A stretch of 64,000 nt of DNA. Source: Cylindrobasidium torrendii FP15055 ss-10. Taxonomy: Eukaryota; Basidiomycota; Agaricomycetes; Agaricales; Physalacriaceae. A model generated the notes under the pieces. It saw only the letters and a program-made list of their open reading frames with translations. It did no database searches and had not been told where the DNA came from. The position numbers were made by a program, and so were the translations under genes. Of this stretch, positions 1-13,957 are shown one piece after another. Position 1 is the stretch's first letter. Each line of letters starts with the position of its first letter. The DNA lies in NCBI GenBank assembly GCA_000934385.1, contig KN880469.1:62001-126000 (forward strand), written 5' to 3'.

Positions 1-1050
1 GTTGATCACACGGTGGACAGTGCTGACGAACTTGCCGTTCGTCCACCTGCTCAACATGTCGCCGATGTTCATCACGAGTGTACCAGGTATTGGCGGCGCC
101 TTGATCCATTCACCTTCCTGGTATCATATCGTTTGAGTGCGCGTGCTCAGTGTTACCAGTAACGACACTCACCTGGTTCAGAACTTGAAGGCAGCTGACG
201 TTAGGACCTTGAAGGAGAAGCGTAAACATCTCTATGTCCGAATGAGCCCCGATGCCGATTCCCTTTGTTTCTCCATCGGCTTCGTCGTACGCGTCCTGCG
301 GAGGGTAGTACAGCGCACGCGCAAGGACACCCGGTCTGTCGAACATTTGTAGAAAGTAGTCTTCGGGAAGCTCGAGAGCAAGAGCAAATATGCGCGTGAT
401 GGAACGCCCAACAGCAAGGGTTTCGCCGCTAAAAATGTAAGTGCCGAATTCAGTGCCCATGCGAAGAGCACTTACTAATAACCGTATAGCGCATCGCGTA
501 GCTCAGGGATCTTGTCTGGCCAGACATTTCGGCCAGCTTCTGGATGTGCCTCCATGAATGCTTCGTTCTCTTCAGTGGTACAAGGCTTCGTAGTATCCGC
601 CGATGGTTCGTACCCCCAATTGTACGCTTCCTTCAAGTCACCTTTGGCATGAGTTCTTCCCTTTGGAGGTTCCCATCCTCGGAACTCTGGGGATTTTTTG
701 AAGTACACTGACATCTTGTCATCCTATACGTGATCAGCGAGGCCTTGAACGCCCATATCAGAACAGACCTCAGGCAACTCGAAAAACGTCTTCGCTGCTT
801 CGAACGCTCGCTTTGCTACTTCCTCTGGTAACCCGTGTCCCTTCAAGTACAGAAATCCAACGTTCATGGCTGCATTCTTCAACTCCTCCACAACTTTCTG
901 CTTATTGGAACCATCCAAGAACGGTGCGATGTCGATGACAGGAACTTCGGAGAACGATACGCTCTTTGCAGCCCCGGTATCAGACTTGAGCTGGCGTACG
1001 ACGCCTCGATAATCAACGAACTGGGAGGTAACGGTAGAGGTAGTCGACAT
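1..1050 (-). CDS. 2-oxoglutarate/Fe(II)-dependent dioxygenase, isopenicillin N synthase type (C-terminus outside window)
   Basis: The ATG at 1050-1048 opens a protein with an N-terminal DIOX_N-like part ([14 protein letters not shown], then GFLYLKGHG) followed by the jelly-roll core. The first iron ligands are in GAHSDIEMF (HxD) and the distal His in STVHRVIN. The RxS motif that would bind 2-oxoglutarate lies past the left edge. Introns are visible near 724-768 (ends CGTATAG), 420-475 and 119-173; joined exons read in frame. The family oxidises small molecules; members include thymine-7-hydroxylase as well as secondary-metabolism enzymes, and the substrate cannot be read from sequence. It diverges from an NCS1 nucleobase transporter 312 bp away, which favours a salvage role, but that is inference. 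The family call is firm, the substrate open. Confidence 0.88.
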
Positions 1051-1362
1051 GGTGGTGTGAGATCAGAGGCTTGAGAGGGTGTCTACATCCAAGGTAAGTA
1101 TCTCTGCAGTTTGCCCCGGCTGACGAACTGCCTATCTGAAATGACCTGCAGATCAGGACGGGGACTTCAGTCGCAGGCCCCTGCCATTGTAGAGTCTTAT
1201 CGTCCTGAGTTGTAGGCGGCGGAGGCCTCCGCATTTTCATCTAATGTCTGGATGATAAGATAGTATATGTTCCTACACAAGAGCCCTATCATCAGGAGGC
1301 CACTACTACTATATCAAGATAGCAATGTAGGCGGGTTTCTTCTTGACCTCGACCGTCTAGAC
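1051..1362. promoter_or_regulatory. Divergent promoter with a CGG-N6-CCG palindrome
   Basis: This is the shared upstream region of the dioxygenase and the NCS1 transporter. Positions 1219-1232 form a perfect 14-bp palindrome (GCGGAGG/CCTCCGC) that contains CGG at 1220-1222 and CCG at 1229-1231, spaced by six bases. CGG-N6-CCG is the known half-site arrangement for the Zn2Cys6 regulators Ppr1 (pyrimidine pathway) and UaY (purine use). The spacing and symmetry are seen directly; binding is inferred. Confidence 0.5.
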
Positions 1363-3613
1363 ATGGCGTCCATCCTACAAGGCTCCAGGTCAAAGGCAAC
1401 GGAAGCCGGGCGCAAAGCGAAAGTGGCCTTCTCAAGCTGGTCCGCGTTCAAGAAAGCTTTAGAAGTCGAGAGGTCAGACGGCTTCGCCAGAGAGACTGGA
1501 GGATGGATGGTATGGTCGAACAAGCATAACGATCCCTCTCCCCCCGAAGGTATGTGCTTTACGAATAGCGAGCTCTATTCCTGACGAGACCACCATAGAT
1601 CGAACATGGACTTGGTTTCACTTTACTTGTCTTTGGTCTGCATAGTGCGTTGTCACGCCTTGCATAGAAATCTTCAATCTAATGTCGAGCTAGTGGCTTT
1701 TCCACGGGCGTATGGAGTATCGGGTCTTCCATGATATCTGCTGGTTTGACTCCAGGTCAAGCGGTGGCTTGTGTGTTTGGTATGGAGAAACTCTTCTGGA
1801 CATTTCTCGTACTCATCATGCCGTTCCTGCTTAGTTGCACATCTCCTTGGTTCCATTGCCATCGTCCTCAACTCGCACTTTGCAGCAGCGTATCATGTTG
1901 GATATCCTGTTATGCAACGCGTCGCCTTTGGCATGTGGGGGTCGTTCGTTCCCGTCCTTCTTCGTTGTCTATGTGGCATTGTCTGGGTGCGTACCAATGC
2001 CCTCGGCGAATCTCAGTGTTTCTCACGCGCCAGGTAGACGGGTGTCCAAATAGCGCAAGGGGGCTACTTCACTGCAGTCATGCTTCGCTGCATATTTGGT
2101 CACTACTTCACCGAACTCACCAATCACATCCCAGAAAAAGCCGGCGTAACCTCTCAGCAAATGGTCGGAATTTTCGTCTTTTGGATCGCCACCCTTCCGT
2201 TCTTGTACATCAAGCCCCATAACACACGCTACCTCTGGGTCATCAAGGTTGCTCTACTACCACCTGCGGTCATTGGTCTCTTCATTTACTGTATGGTGTG
2301 GTATTCATTATCTGAGCAACATATCGTATACTTGCTGATCATCCAACAGCGCCTCAGCCCCGGCGGAGCTGCTACGTTCGCGGCAACCAAGCACTACACT
2401 GGATCCAAACTTGCCTGGACGATGCTTTCTTTGATCAATAGCGCCATGGGAAAGACAAGCACATCTCAAGTCAACGCGCCTGATCTATCCCGTTATGCCA
2501 AGACGCGCGTGTCGCCCATCTGGTCACAACTGCTCTCCCTCCCCATCATCAACACGGCTGTTGCATGCTTCGGAATTTTTGCTACGGCGTCGATACAGCG
2601 AGCGTGGGGGAAAACACTGTGGGCGCCTTGGTTGGTGTGCGGTGCGGTGTTGGACCACCATAACACTCCAGCAGCGAAATTCGCCATTTTCCTGGTGTCA
2701 GCGGCGTTTACACTAAGCATCTGTGCGTCTTTCATTGCATCTGCCGGTCGCCATGGGCTAAAGTGAGTAACTCAGTCGTATCAAACCAAGCTGCGAATGT
2801 GATTCCTTTCGGGGTAAGCTAGATCTACATCACAATGAGTATCCGTCGATCTGATCATCCGTAGGCTGACATGTCGGGACTGTTCGCAAAATGGTTGGAC
2901 ATCAACGTAAGTTTGGACTGCTCCTTACTTTGTGCAGCTCGTCTGATTAATGCGACTTTTCAATAGCGTGGCCAGTTATTGGCGTACTGCCTTGGTCTTG
3001 CCATCAATCCTTGGTACATCCTGGCCTCCGCAGACAGCTTCCTAACCTTCTTGGGGGGTTATTCGATATTTCTCGGCAGCATCGTTGGGTAAATGTCCTC
3101 TGAAATCTAAATTTCATGTGCTAACCCCTCTACAGAGTCTCGGTAGTTGACTACTTCTGGCGGCGTGGGAACATTGACGTGAAGGGAATGTACGACGGCT
3201 CTGCATCTAGCCCATACTGGTATTGGTATGGGATAAACTGGCGGGCAATGTCAGTCATCTTATCCGTGGACTGGTCAGTTTCCTGACCTCTTCTTAGGTC
3301 CGCATTCATCATCGGATTCGCCCCGACCTTGCCAGGATTCGCTGGGTCCTTTGGGCATGTAGTCCCTGTAGGTGCGACGCACATTTACCAGATAGGATGG
3401 ATATTCTCGACCGTCGTCGGCGCTTTCGTGTACTGGGTCTTCAACATCGCTCTCCCGCCTACGTGTATAACAGAGGCAAGGCAGGCGCCATTCCAGACAT
3501 GGGCAGACGAACAGAAAGAGTTGATGGATCGTGTCGTCCTGCCCAATGCGACACCATCCGTCACCACATCTGAGCACGAGAAGGACATGGATATATCAGT
3601 TCATGCTGTTTGA
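1363..3613 (+). CDS. NCS1-family nucleobase:cation symporter (uracil/allantoin/thiamine permease type)
   Basis: The start is the ATG at 1363 (MASILQGSR); the upstream in-frame ATG at 1267 lacks family-like sequence. The protein is a multi-span plasma-membrane transporter. Exons give an RTWTWFHFT-like stretch typical of Fur4/Dal4 proteins, a membrane core around 2090-2760 (KPHNTRYLWVIKVALLPPA), then CLGLAINPWYILASA, FLGGYSIFLGSIVG and VVDYFWRRGNID, which match the NCS1 C-terminal half. The last exon codes PGFAGSFGHVVPVG and a hydrophilic tail ending HAV. At least five introns of about 50 nt interrupt it. The family imports uracil, allantoin, purines or thiamine with protons; substrate specificity cannot be assigned here. 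The divergent dioxygenase and the CGG-N6-CCG palindrome suggest nucleobase salvage. Confidence 0.85.
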
Positions 3614-3629
3614 TTCACGACAGAACACA

Positions 3630-3790
3630 TTTATTTCTACAGCCTATGGAGTTACAGTCTAGAGTATGTATACATGACCTTCGTACGGCTTCAGATCAAA
3701 CGATTGCCATTCTTCGACTGCGTAAGTTGCCCAGGAGCGGACACCAGGACCGTCCTGGTCTCGTCTACGACAAACGCGCTAGATAACGGT
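3630..3790 (-). pseudogene. Relic copy of the 3' end of the neighbouring GH13 alpha-glucosidase gene
   Basis: The minus strand here matches the last coding segment and 3' flank of the alpha-glucosidase at about 5300-5460. Shared pieces include the GTTACAGT..TAGAG..ATGTATACA stretch around the stop codon and the tail encoding QSFDLKPYEG. The copy has an extra base near 3724 and another near 3751 relative to the intact gene, so its frame is broken. Similarity fades after about 3785, just before the HNH gene's 3' end. Both copies have the same orientation and flank the HNH gene as direct repeats. Confidence 0.75.
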
Positions 3791-3866
3791 CACTCGTGCA
3801 TGTACGCATCGTTCCTCAAGAAAAGAGCAGGTCACATATATGTGATCTCTCGCTTACTTATCGATA

Positions 3867-5109
3867 TTAAGCAACCTGGATTGCTCTCAAGCGTGCATTC
3901 AGAAGTCCGAGGGAATTTTGATCAAAGACCTTGCCAGACGTTCCGCTCTCATCTTCCCACTGCTCATACAATTCCAAAGCGCCGCATGCATGCAGGACCT
4001 TTGCAAATGCGGCGTGAATTTTGAGCAAGTCGGGTGCGGGAGGCGGGATGAGTTGATTTTGGAATAGCTGGTCGTCGCGAAAAGTAACTTGCTGCGGTAC
4101 TGGCAGTGCTGATGGGTCGAAGTTCCGAAGGCAGACCTTATATGTGTTGGGAATTGGGGCGTTGGCAGATGTGACCTTGACATCGTCAATGAAATCAAAA
4201 GACAATGTTGTGATATGAACTCACAGGTTCAAACCACAATTTGAAGGAAGACAAGGCGCCATGTTCGCGTTCACTTAACAATAGTCCATTTGCGGGACGT
4301 GTGATGAGCTCTCCTGCACAGTCCTGCGGCCTAATCCCTGTCCAGTGTTTGAACATGTCCCATGTTGTAGCGGACTCCGTCTAGTGGTACATGAGATCAA
4401 GCGGGGACAAACGGTAGGCAATATTTACCGAGACATTGTAGTTGAGGGAGGCTGGGAGAATGTGCGCCGCCTCGAGCCGTCCATATTGATCAGCCTCACT
4501 TCTCCCTAGAGGATACGGATCCGATATACGGCGGGTAATGATACAGCGAAATCGTTCTCGCGCCATGAGCTTGTACCATGAGCTTTCGGTCACTACTCCA
4601 GGAAAATTACTCACCTTTTCCCGGAAATCTGCTTGCTCTTTGCGGCGGGCAGCCTCTAGAGCTAAACCAGTATCTTCACGGGCGGGTGTGTGGCCAGATG
4701 ATGCAGTACTTTCAGGGCGCCCTTCCTTCATGGCGGCATTGGCCCTTGCCTGGACTACGGGAAAGTTTATAATAAGCATACTTGGCGCCCCGCTAAATCA
4801 TAACGTACTGGGAAGGAGAAGGTTCTCCAAGACTGCGATGCCATAATTGAGAACGCTTGTCTGTCCCGTCTGGTCGAAGTGAGCTGCGTGGATATTGAGG
4901 GCAACCCAGCGCTGCCCTTCGGGAGAAGGGGCGTAGTCAAGCATAGCTTCCAGAAGGGACTTGAAGTCGACTGGAGCGTTGAGTGTTCGGAAGGGGAATT
5001 CAGTGCGATTGAGGATCCTCTTCGAGTCTTCAATGAGCAGGGGCAGCGAATGGCCGTCATATTGATGTTGCGTTATCCCCTCCGGGGTAAACGATAATAT
5101 CGACGACAT
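3867..5109 (-). CDS. Fungal HNH-endonuclease-domain protein
   Basis: The start is the ATG at 5109 (MSSILSFTPEG). Introns seen are about 4741-4796 (GTACGT..CCGTAG), a likely in-frame 45-nt one near 4567-4611 (GTGAGT..ACAAG), 4381-4428 (GTAAAT..CACTAG), and one near 4200-4230. Joined exons give RFRCIITRRISDP then RLEAAHILPASLN, the expected first half of the fungal HNH motif, followed by DMFKHWTG and NGLLLSEREHGALSSFKLWFEP, the second conserved block of this family, which is expanded in mushroom genomes with unknown biological role. About 320 residues is normal for the group. Nuclease activity is not proven. The gene is enclosed by two copies of the alpha-glucosidase 3' tail, which hints that it arrived by duplication or insertion at this spot. 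Confidence 0.78.
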
Positions 5110-5329
5110 GGACGGGCCAGATTAATGACTATGTATGTTGGTGTCCAGACTGGGGCGGGTCGGAAGCGGACTGCATGGTGATGGACAAGAGATAGGCGTG
5201 TCACGCGGCAGTGTCACTGTCACTGCAGTGTGATCACGGCCTGATGCCATCACTGTGTTCTACATAATTTCCAGCTATACTTGAATCACATTACAAGCAA
5301 CATTTTTATTGTACATCTCAAGTTACAGT

Positions 5330-7702
<2,373 letters not shown>

Positions 7703-7850
7703 TCAGTTGTGAACATAATCTTGGGTGGTAGTCTCAGCTCCCAATCAGCCTTCCCTTGAAGACCGTTGGTACAAGCGTGCGGGCTCCATGTGATGCAGAA
7801 AACCAGCCCATAATGCCCAGTCCCGACAGCATACTGACATACAACACCGC

Positions 7851-8752
7851 TCAGAAGATGCGGACGGGCTTGCCCATCGTGGTCTTGATGTGCAGCGACT
7901 TGACGTTCTGCCAGTTCTTCTTGAGCAGAGAGACCAAGAAGTTAATGCCTGGAATGTGCGGTCAGGAATAGAAAAGGTTTTCGAGTCAACAGAGACGTAC
8001 TGAGCATGACGTTGGAAAGGACTTGGTCCTCAGTCATGTTGGCGTGACCAACGGCAACACCGAGGCAAAGAACCTTCTTGAGCTGGAACTTAATTGTCGA
8101 GCGGACGTCAATGAGCTTGTTGTTGAGGTCCTCAGCGTGAGAGACGGGGGTAGGGAACTTGCCAGCTGTACAAATCTCAGTAATTTGGAGAACGCGATTG
8201 ATGATAGCGCGTACCCTTAGAGAGACCGGGGCCAAGGAGACGAGGAATCTGCTTGATGAGAGTCTCGGACGCAAGGAAAGCGTCGTACTTCTTAGCGAGC
8301 TTCTTGACAAGCTTCTTGTTCTTGTTGAGCCTGTTTCTCTGTCAACGACCGCCTGCACATAAGGGGGAGAACACACTTCTTGAGATCATCAACGCTCATG
8401 TACTCGAGCTCAATGTTTTTGGCGCGATCGATATCAGCAGCATCTGCGAGAATGCAGATGGACATGCGAGGACGGGGGACATGGGGAAGCCTGGGCAAAG
8501 TTTAGTATTCGAGGTAATGGTTTGGCGCATAGAACGCACTTGACGGTTCCGGAGAAACGCTTGTCGCGCTGGGGGTCGTAGTTCTTAAGGCCAATCTGGA
8601 GCTCAACGGTCTCAACGAAGTTGCGCTTCTTCTCGCCGTTGGCCACTTCCAACAGCTCTTTGACCGAGCCGCGCACGCTTGACACTGAGAGTTTGCTGCA
8701 ACATGCGATGAGCCCGCCTTCGCACCAATCTGGAGCGCAGGTCCCACCTCAT
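7851..8752 (-). CDS. RPL10A: 60S ribosomal protein L10a (uL1)
   Basis: The start is the ATG at 8752-8750. Exon 1 is only five bases (ATGAG), followed by an intron beginning GTGGGAC and ending TTGCAG, after which the joined reading is [21 protein letters not shown] tiny first exon is common in ribosomal-protein genes. Further exons give [41 protein letters not shown], an Asn/Lys-rich [48 protein letters not shown] and a tail ending [10 protein letters not shown]. These are the diagnostic uL1 segments. The protein forms the L1 stalk at the ribosomal E site. The gene diverges from the Arb1-like gene, with 541 bp between the starts. Confidence 0.95.
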
Positions 8753-9293
8753 TTTGGTTTAGAGTCGATGCGACGATAGCCGTTCGTCGAGCGCCATATC
8801 AAAACATTTTCTGATTTGCCACGTGGAATCGACTGTACAGTTACTGTCGGCTTTAGCCGGGCAACGGCGCGCGTCGGCATCACGTGACACAAAGCAAGTG
8901 GTCGTCGTGCCGAGGTTCCGGAAGTCCGCACTCTTGAATGTGCATTTGCCCCACCCGATTGAGCGCACACGATGGCTTCGAGCAACGTCGGGACATTGGA
9001 CTTGCCTCGATTCTGCGACTTTAATCCACCTTTGTTTAGGGCCGCTTTTTGGAGGTTTGGCACTGTTTTGAGGAACGAGAATCCAGCGTTCATTGCTGCA
9101 TTTGACTGCAAGTCAGAGATGTGAAAGTCTGCAGTAGATTATATCTCAAAAATCCATGTCAGTCACTGTAATCTTGAGCGCGTCAGATATCTGAGTGTGC
9201 AAACCGGCAGAAGCGGTCCGAGACCGATCACAACGATGTGATGGTTTGAGTCCAGGCACTGTCACATCACACGGGCGTCTGTCTTCGACCATC
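8753..9293. promoter_or_regulatory. Divergent intergenic region, RPL10A and Arb1-like gene
   Basis: This stretch separates two divergent starts and should hold both promoters. A minus-strand open frame (8759-9111) crosses it but shows no recognisable domain and abuts the RPL10A start, so I read it as chance. No clear TATA box was seen. Confidence 0.4.
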
Positions 9294-11207
9294 ATGTCCA
9301 AGCCATCGTCGTCGAACGCAGATGCGCCACCGAGGCTGAACCCTTTTGAGAATCTTATCCCTCCTGCCGGCGTGACCATCGAACCCTTTAGTTCCTACAA
9401 GGAGGTTACCCTCGCTTTGAAGACCGACGATGGTGTCGAACGCGATCTACTCAATATCCCAAGCATCGACCTTCACAAGGTGCACAGCACGGACAAGCCC
9501 AAGACCAATTTGCACCTAAATCAAGTTGTGGCCAAACCACTGCCATCTTACAAGGGCAAGGGCGGTCACCCAGAGGACTATCACCTTGCCTGGCGCCTCC
9601 AAGAATTTCGCATTAAACCTGGTGGATACGACCCGTGAGTATGTCTTTTATCAGTAGGCTGCCCATTTTGAACGGGCGTCCAGACGCCTGTCAGATGAGG
9701 AGCGAGTCCGCCAGGCTACAAAGGACTTCACTGACCATCGGCCGTGGCCTGACACGCAGAATATGAGCAAGAACAACATTCGAAATATCTGGACATACGT
9801 ACGTCGACTTTTTTGGCTCTCTAATAGCATGACTGTTCTTCATGCTCAACTGCCAGGTCCAAACATTGATTGGCGTTCTTGCTTCTTTACCACCAAAGAA
9901 GAAGAAAGCGAGGAAGACAGAGGACAACGCTCAATCAGACGACGAGGCACCACAGCCAGAGGCAGAGAAGACAGAGCTTGAGGCAGCTGCTGACGATGAG
10001 CGGCAGCGTGCAGAAATCCAGGCTCAGATGCATGCCAAACTCCAGGCTTTCTGTGAAGAACCTCTGAAGTGGGTAAGAATGTTTCTGTCTCACTTTATTA
10101 TGGAACAGGGCCTCGCACTGTACGTCCGCCTCCGATGTCAGTTGGACAGGACTACTGACGCATACCAGGAGCTCCGACACCCTACCGGCAGAGACAGCTC
10201 GGGTATTCGCATTTTATACGCGCTACCTGCGTGATAATGATGTCTTCGTCGGGCGTCGCCGCGAAGTAGACGACATGGTTCGTTGCGCCGAGCTTGCGTG
10301 CGAGGAAATCGACTTTCTCCCCAAGTTGGACCGTTTACGGGGGGACCTTGACGAACTATTGCTCAAAACATTCGGCCTCTCTCCAGACACATTTTGGGCT
10401 GCTGATATAAAATTCGACCCCGAAGAAGACAGCAGGCACGATGCGTATGAAGCTGAGTTGGAAGAGCAAGGTGCGGAGATCGTCAAAACACAAGACCTTG
10501 ATGGGCCAGTCAGCGATACGTCCAGTCTCATTGATCAAGAGTCCCTCGGTGGCAGCGGCGTCACGGACCTTGTCGACAAGACTGAAGACATCACTCAGTG
10601 GGTTGGCGCCTCTGCTGAAGCCAATTGGGGCTTGGACAGTGACAACGGGGATGCGGAAGCGGAAGCACCGATAACTTTACTATCCTTATTAGGACCCACT
10701 GCGCTCCCCATCACCCACACTTCAGGTATTTTGGAAGACTCTGCGCGAGAAATCGTGAAGATCATCCCGCCTGTGCAGAAGCCCCCGAAGTCGGCTGTGG
10801 CAACAGAACCCAGCGCCGACGCCGTCGAAGGAGAGCTTGAGGCGAAGTTCCACCGCGTCGTCCTCCGTCCATGGAATGAGTTTGTTTCGCCATCGACCCA
10901 TCGACTCTCGCGTGGACAAGCGATACCCCTCGAGGATGAGATGCCCACTGCTTATGATGGCCCCCGCCCACATCATCTCGGGCACGACGATATTACTATC
11001 CTCACGAATAAGGATACAGCCGATCTCCTAGAAAAATGTCGGGGAATGCGCGTGCATGCAGTCTTTGTACAGCTCGCTCGTTGCAGTGATTTTGAGCAGG
11101 TGGAAGAGGGGACGAAGAAGAAGAAAAGCAAACGCGGGGATGCGAGGCTCTGGTTTGTGAGCCACGTCAAGGGCTCCTTCCCCAGCTACCATACAGAATT
11201 TCTTTAA
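9294..11207 (+). CDS. Conserved fungal protein, tentatively Arb1-like (Argonaute siRNA chaperone complex subunit)
   Basis: The start is the ATG at 9294 (MSKPSSSNADAPPRLNPFEN). Exon joins at 9635-9684 and 9799-9857 are in frame. Visible pieces are YHLAWRLQEFRIKPGGYDPR, a Lys-rich patch (PPKKKKARKTED), an acidic/glutamine helix, and a helical block FYTRYLRDNDVFVGRRREVD followed by ELACEEIDFLPKLDRLRGDL. The C-terminus ends in WFVSHVKGSFPSYHTEFL. The order, with a YxxxHDV-like helix followed by an A-x-x-El helix, resembles Arb1 of the fission-yeast ARC complex, which chaperones siRNA duplexes during heterochromatin formation; this is a weak profile-from-memory match. An 11-nt microexon (10109-10119) between a 36-nt intron and a 49-nt intron is one way to read 10073-10168; retaining the 36-nt piece in frame is the other. 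Confidence 0.6.
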
Positions 11208-11489
11208 AGCTGCTAACACGATTCTTGCGTGTGAAGTTAACATGCAAGTAGTTTAACGTGTAACAACAGCCTACCTACATTTCTACGGATTACGCATTCG
11301 CAGCCCTACACTATAATTGTGTGTCCTCGAGATATCCAACATGACAAATGTTATATGTTGCATGTTTATTAGCAGGTCTGTACCCCATACGCCCCGATAA
11401 AAGAATAAGCATGATACAGTTTATACATAGCGATATCTACGAGGAATATCTATCCATCAGCGTCCCAGTCTATACTCTACACAATGACT

Positions 11490-12898
11490 TCAGTTTCGAC
11501 CCTTCCTAGTCGTCCTCCTCTTCTGTTGACGCCTGGAGGGGCCAATGAGGGGCCTTCTTTGCGTTGTCGTGCCCTATACATTCATGAGTTAGAATATAAC
11601 TTGCATGTCGCTGTAATAGAGCTCACCCGTTCTGGTGCAGCACCCGCGTGTATCTGTGGATGGGAGGACACCTTCTGCCGTTTCATGGGAGGAGGGTATC
11701 CAGGTCGTCTATGCATCATCACCTCCTTCTGTGGCGCCTGCCCGAAAGCCTTCCTCTTTCTCGACTTGAGTGCAGCTTCGTCAGAGGTGGAGCACAGCGA
11801 GACATTGGGAACGGTTGGGCTTGACGGCGCGAGTGTGCCATCAGAGTCCATCGCTGCCGGCGACGATTCTCGCTTCACTTCGTCGCTGCGTTCTTCGAGT
11901 ATCCTCCGTTGCTCCTCTGTGTCAAGCTTTGATTGCATTTCGGCGATCCGTTGGTTCGCGATGCTCTCCGTATCTCGCAAAGCGCTGCAAGCTTCTTCCA
12001 GCTGGATCTGCATATCAAAGGCGGCCTCCTTTTCGAAATCCGAGGCGGAGCGTTGCATGGCTAGACTATGTGTCGTCTCGTCCAGTACCAGCTGCAGCTC
12101 GTCCTTCTCCGCCGTCGCGCTCGTTAATCTCCGAATGAGTGTCTTGACATCCTGCAAGAGGAATTCCATCGAGAATGTTTCTGGCCCCGACATGAGTCCG
12201 AGCTCGGGGGCGGCACGGCGCAAGATGTCGAGCAGTTGGGAGAGACACGGGCGTTGCGCGAAGAGTGGATCGATTCTGACTTCGCCGGGGGTGGAGAGTG
12301 ATGCTACGGACTGGCGGTGCTGCTTGAGTGCGTAAACTTGTCTTTTGAGCAGGTCAACCTCCTCGAGTGCTGCAATCTGCTTAGCCACAGCTATAGCCCT
12401 GGCCTTCTGAGCCGCTAGTAATTCAGCGTGTTGGCGCTGCACAGGGCCTGAGATCCGGATGATGGCATTGTCGATAGCCGCAAGTCGGTCATGGAGGCAG
12501 GCACTTTCGCTGTTTGCCTTTGGTGCTGTTGTTGGGCTTGAAGGGCGCATGGTAGCGGCCAGTGCCACTCGAGTTCGTTCTGCTTGGCCCGCAGCAGCCC
12601 GCCAGCCACTCTCGGCTAAGCGAGCACGATGTTCGGCATCAAGGTATGCGCGCCTCAAATTGTTGTTCTCTGTTTCCAGACAAGAGACGTGCTTGGCAAG
12701 GTCCTGTCCGCCGATGAGCCGCTCACGGGGAGGTAAAGCTCGTCTATAAGTGATGCAGGCGTCAATTTGACGGGCCTGTTGGGAAGGAGCCGGGGTCGAT
12801 GGTATGTAGAATGCGCCTCTGCTATGGCCAGCAACGGGCGAAGGGGGTGCTGTCGACCGACAGGAGGCGGCGTAGTGAGCTGCTAGTCTGCTCGACAT
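11490..12898 (-). CDS. Coiled-coil protein of unknown function
   Basis: The start is taken as the ATG at 12898, which has a strong ACCACCATG context; an in-frame ATG at 12961 adds 21 residues. Most of the protein is one exon. It has a Ser/Pro-rich N-terminus, then long stretches rich in Ala, Glu, Gln and Arg that look like coiled coil (ETENNNLRRAYLDAEHRARL; QIAALEEVDLLKRQVYALKQ; QLEEACSALRDTESIANQRI). A basic C-terminus (KSRKRKAFG and PPMKRQK) could be a nuclear signal. A 3' intron from GTGAGC to TGTATAG (about 11578-11627) adds a short Arg/Lys-rich tail ending at the TGA at 11490. No known domain was recognised. A structural or nuclear role is a guess. Confidence 0.65.
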
Positions 12899-13957
12899 GG
12901 TGGTTGTCGGAAGGGAGTGGTCGGAAACGAGGCTGGAGTGAAGGAAAAATACGGCGGACAAGAAGGGTTACTGGGGCTACTATTGATGGAACGAGGCCTT
13001 GGCTAGAGCCAATAGAACCTACCACCATCCCCCTCACTCGCTTCGAGAACGCACGACAGTGCATGGCATGGATAATACTTGCTCAAAAGAGGGCACAACG
13101 AGCAATGGCTGGACGTATTTCAACAACGTCGATCTCGATATGGCGGTCGGGATGATGGCCAGTGCCCGAGTCCGAGGTCGGTTCGGAAAGATCAACACGT
13201 GGAGAGTCCACAATTGGACCAATTTCGCTATGCAGATCAGTGAGCTAGGCTACATAAGTACTTACTGGAATCCTCAAACATTGCCGCTGTAATCATGCTA
13301 GCGTGTGCGCACAAACACACCTTTGGGGCACAGAACCTGGCCTTTGCGAACAGGCTGCTATCAACTGCTAGGATGCGTGATAGAACATACGAGTGAGCTC
13401 AAAGTGCCGAAAAACGTACTGTGCCGCATCAATGCATGCTGCAAGTCAACCCATTGGAGTTTTGAACAATGCATCTACCAATGATGGCGGATCAAATTGA
13501 TCGAGCGAGTGGCGCCGCCAGGTGCTTGTTGTAGCTCATGGTCAAGTAGATAAACTGGAACGACGCCGCCGAGTTTCAACAGAGAGTTCATCGTCAGACT
13601 GTAAGATTAAGTCGCAGGGCTTTCGCCCCCCAAAGCACAACTTCGGTATAAGAAACTGTACTCAAGAGGGCCTTCGACGCACCCTCGCAACTTCTCCGCT
13701 AACCACAGCTCATTCATCAATACTTTTCATTCCACAGTTTGAAGTACGCCGAGCATTATACCCATCTACTTCGTCGGACGCGACGTTTCCATTAGGCTAA
13801 GAGTATAACAATGTGAAAGCACAAACTAGAAATTTAAGCTTGCAAGCGAACAGTCCATGACACATATACGTGAGTGCAACAATAACGATAATCATAACAA
13901 CCAGCCGTGAAGCAGCAAACAGCACAAAAAGAACAAACGGATGACCACAGGCCGCAA
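12899..13957. other. Intergenic region, 1.06 kb
   Basis: It lies between the start of the coiled-coil gene and the 3' end of the Cdc7 gene. Short open frames on both strands (for example 12999-13292 plus) lack splice logic, signal peptides or recognisable motifs. I see promoter and 3' flank sequence only. Confidence 0.5.

Noticed and set aside
8759..9111. 120-residue minus-strand frame upstream of RPL10A
   Set aside because: No domain, no family-like sequence, and it abuts the RPL10A start; it falls in the divergent promoter.
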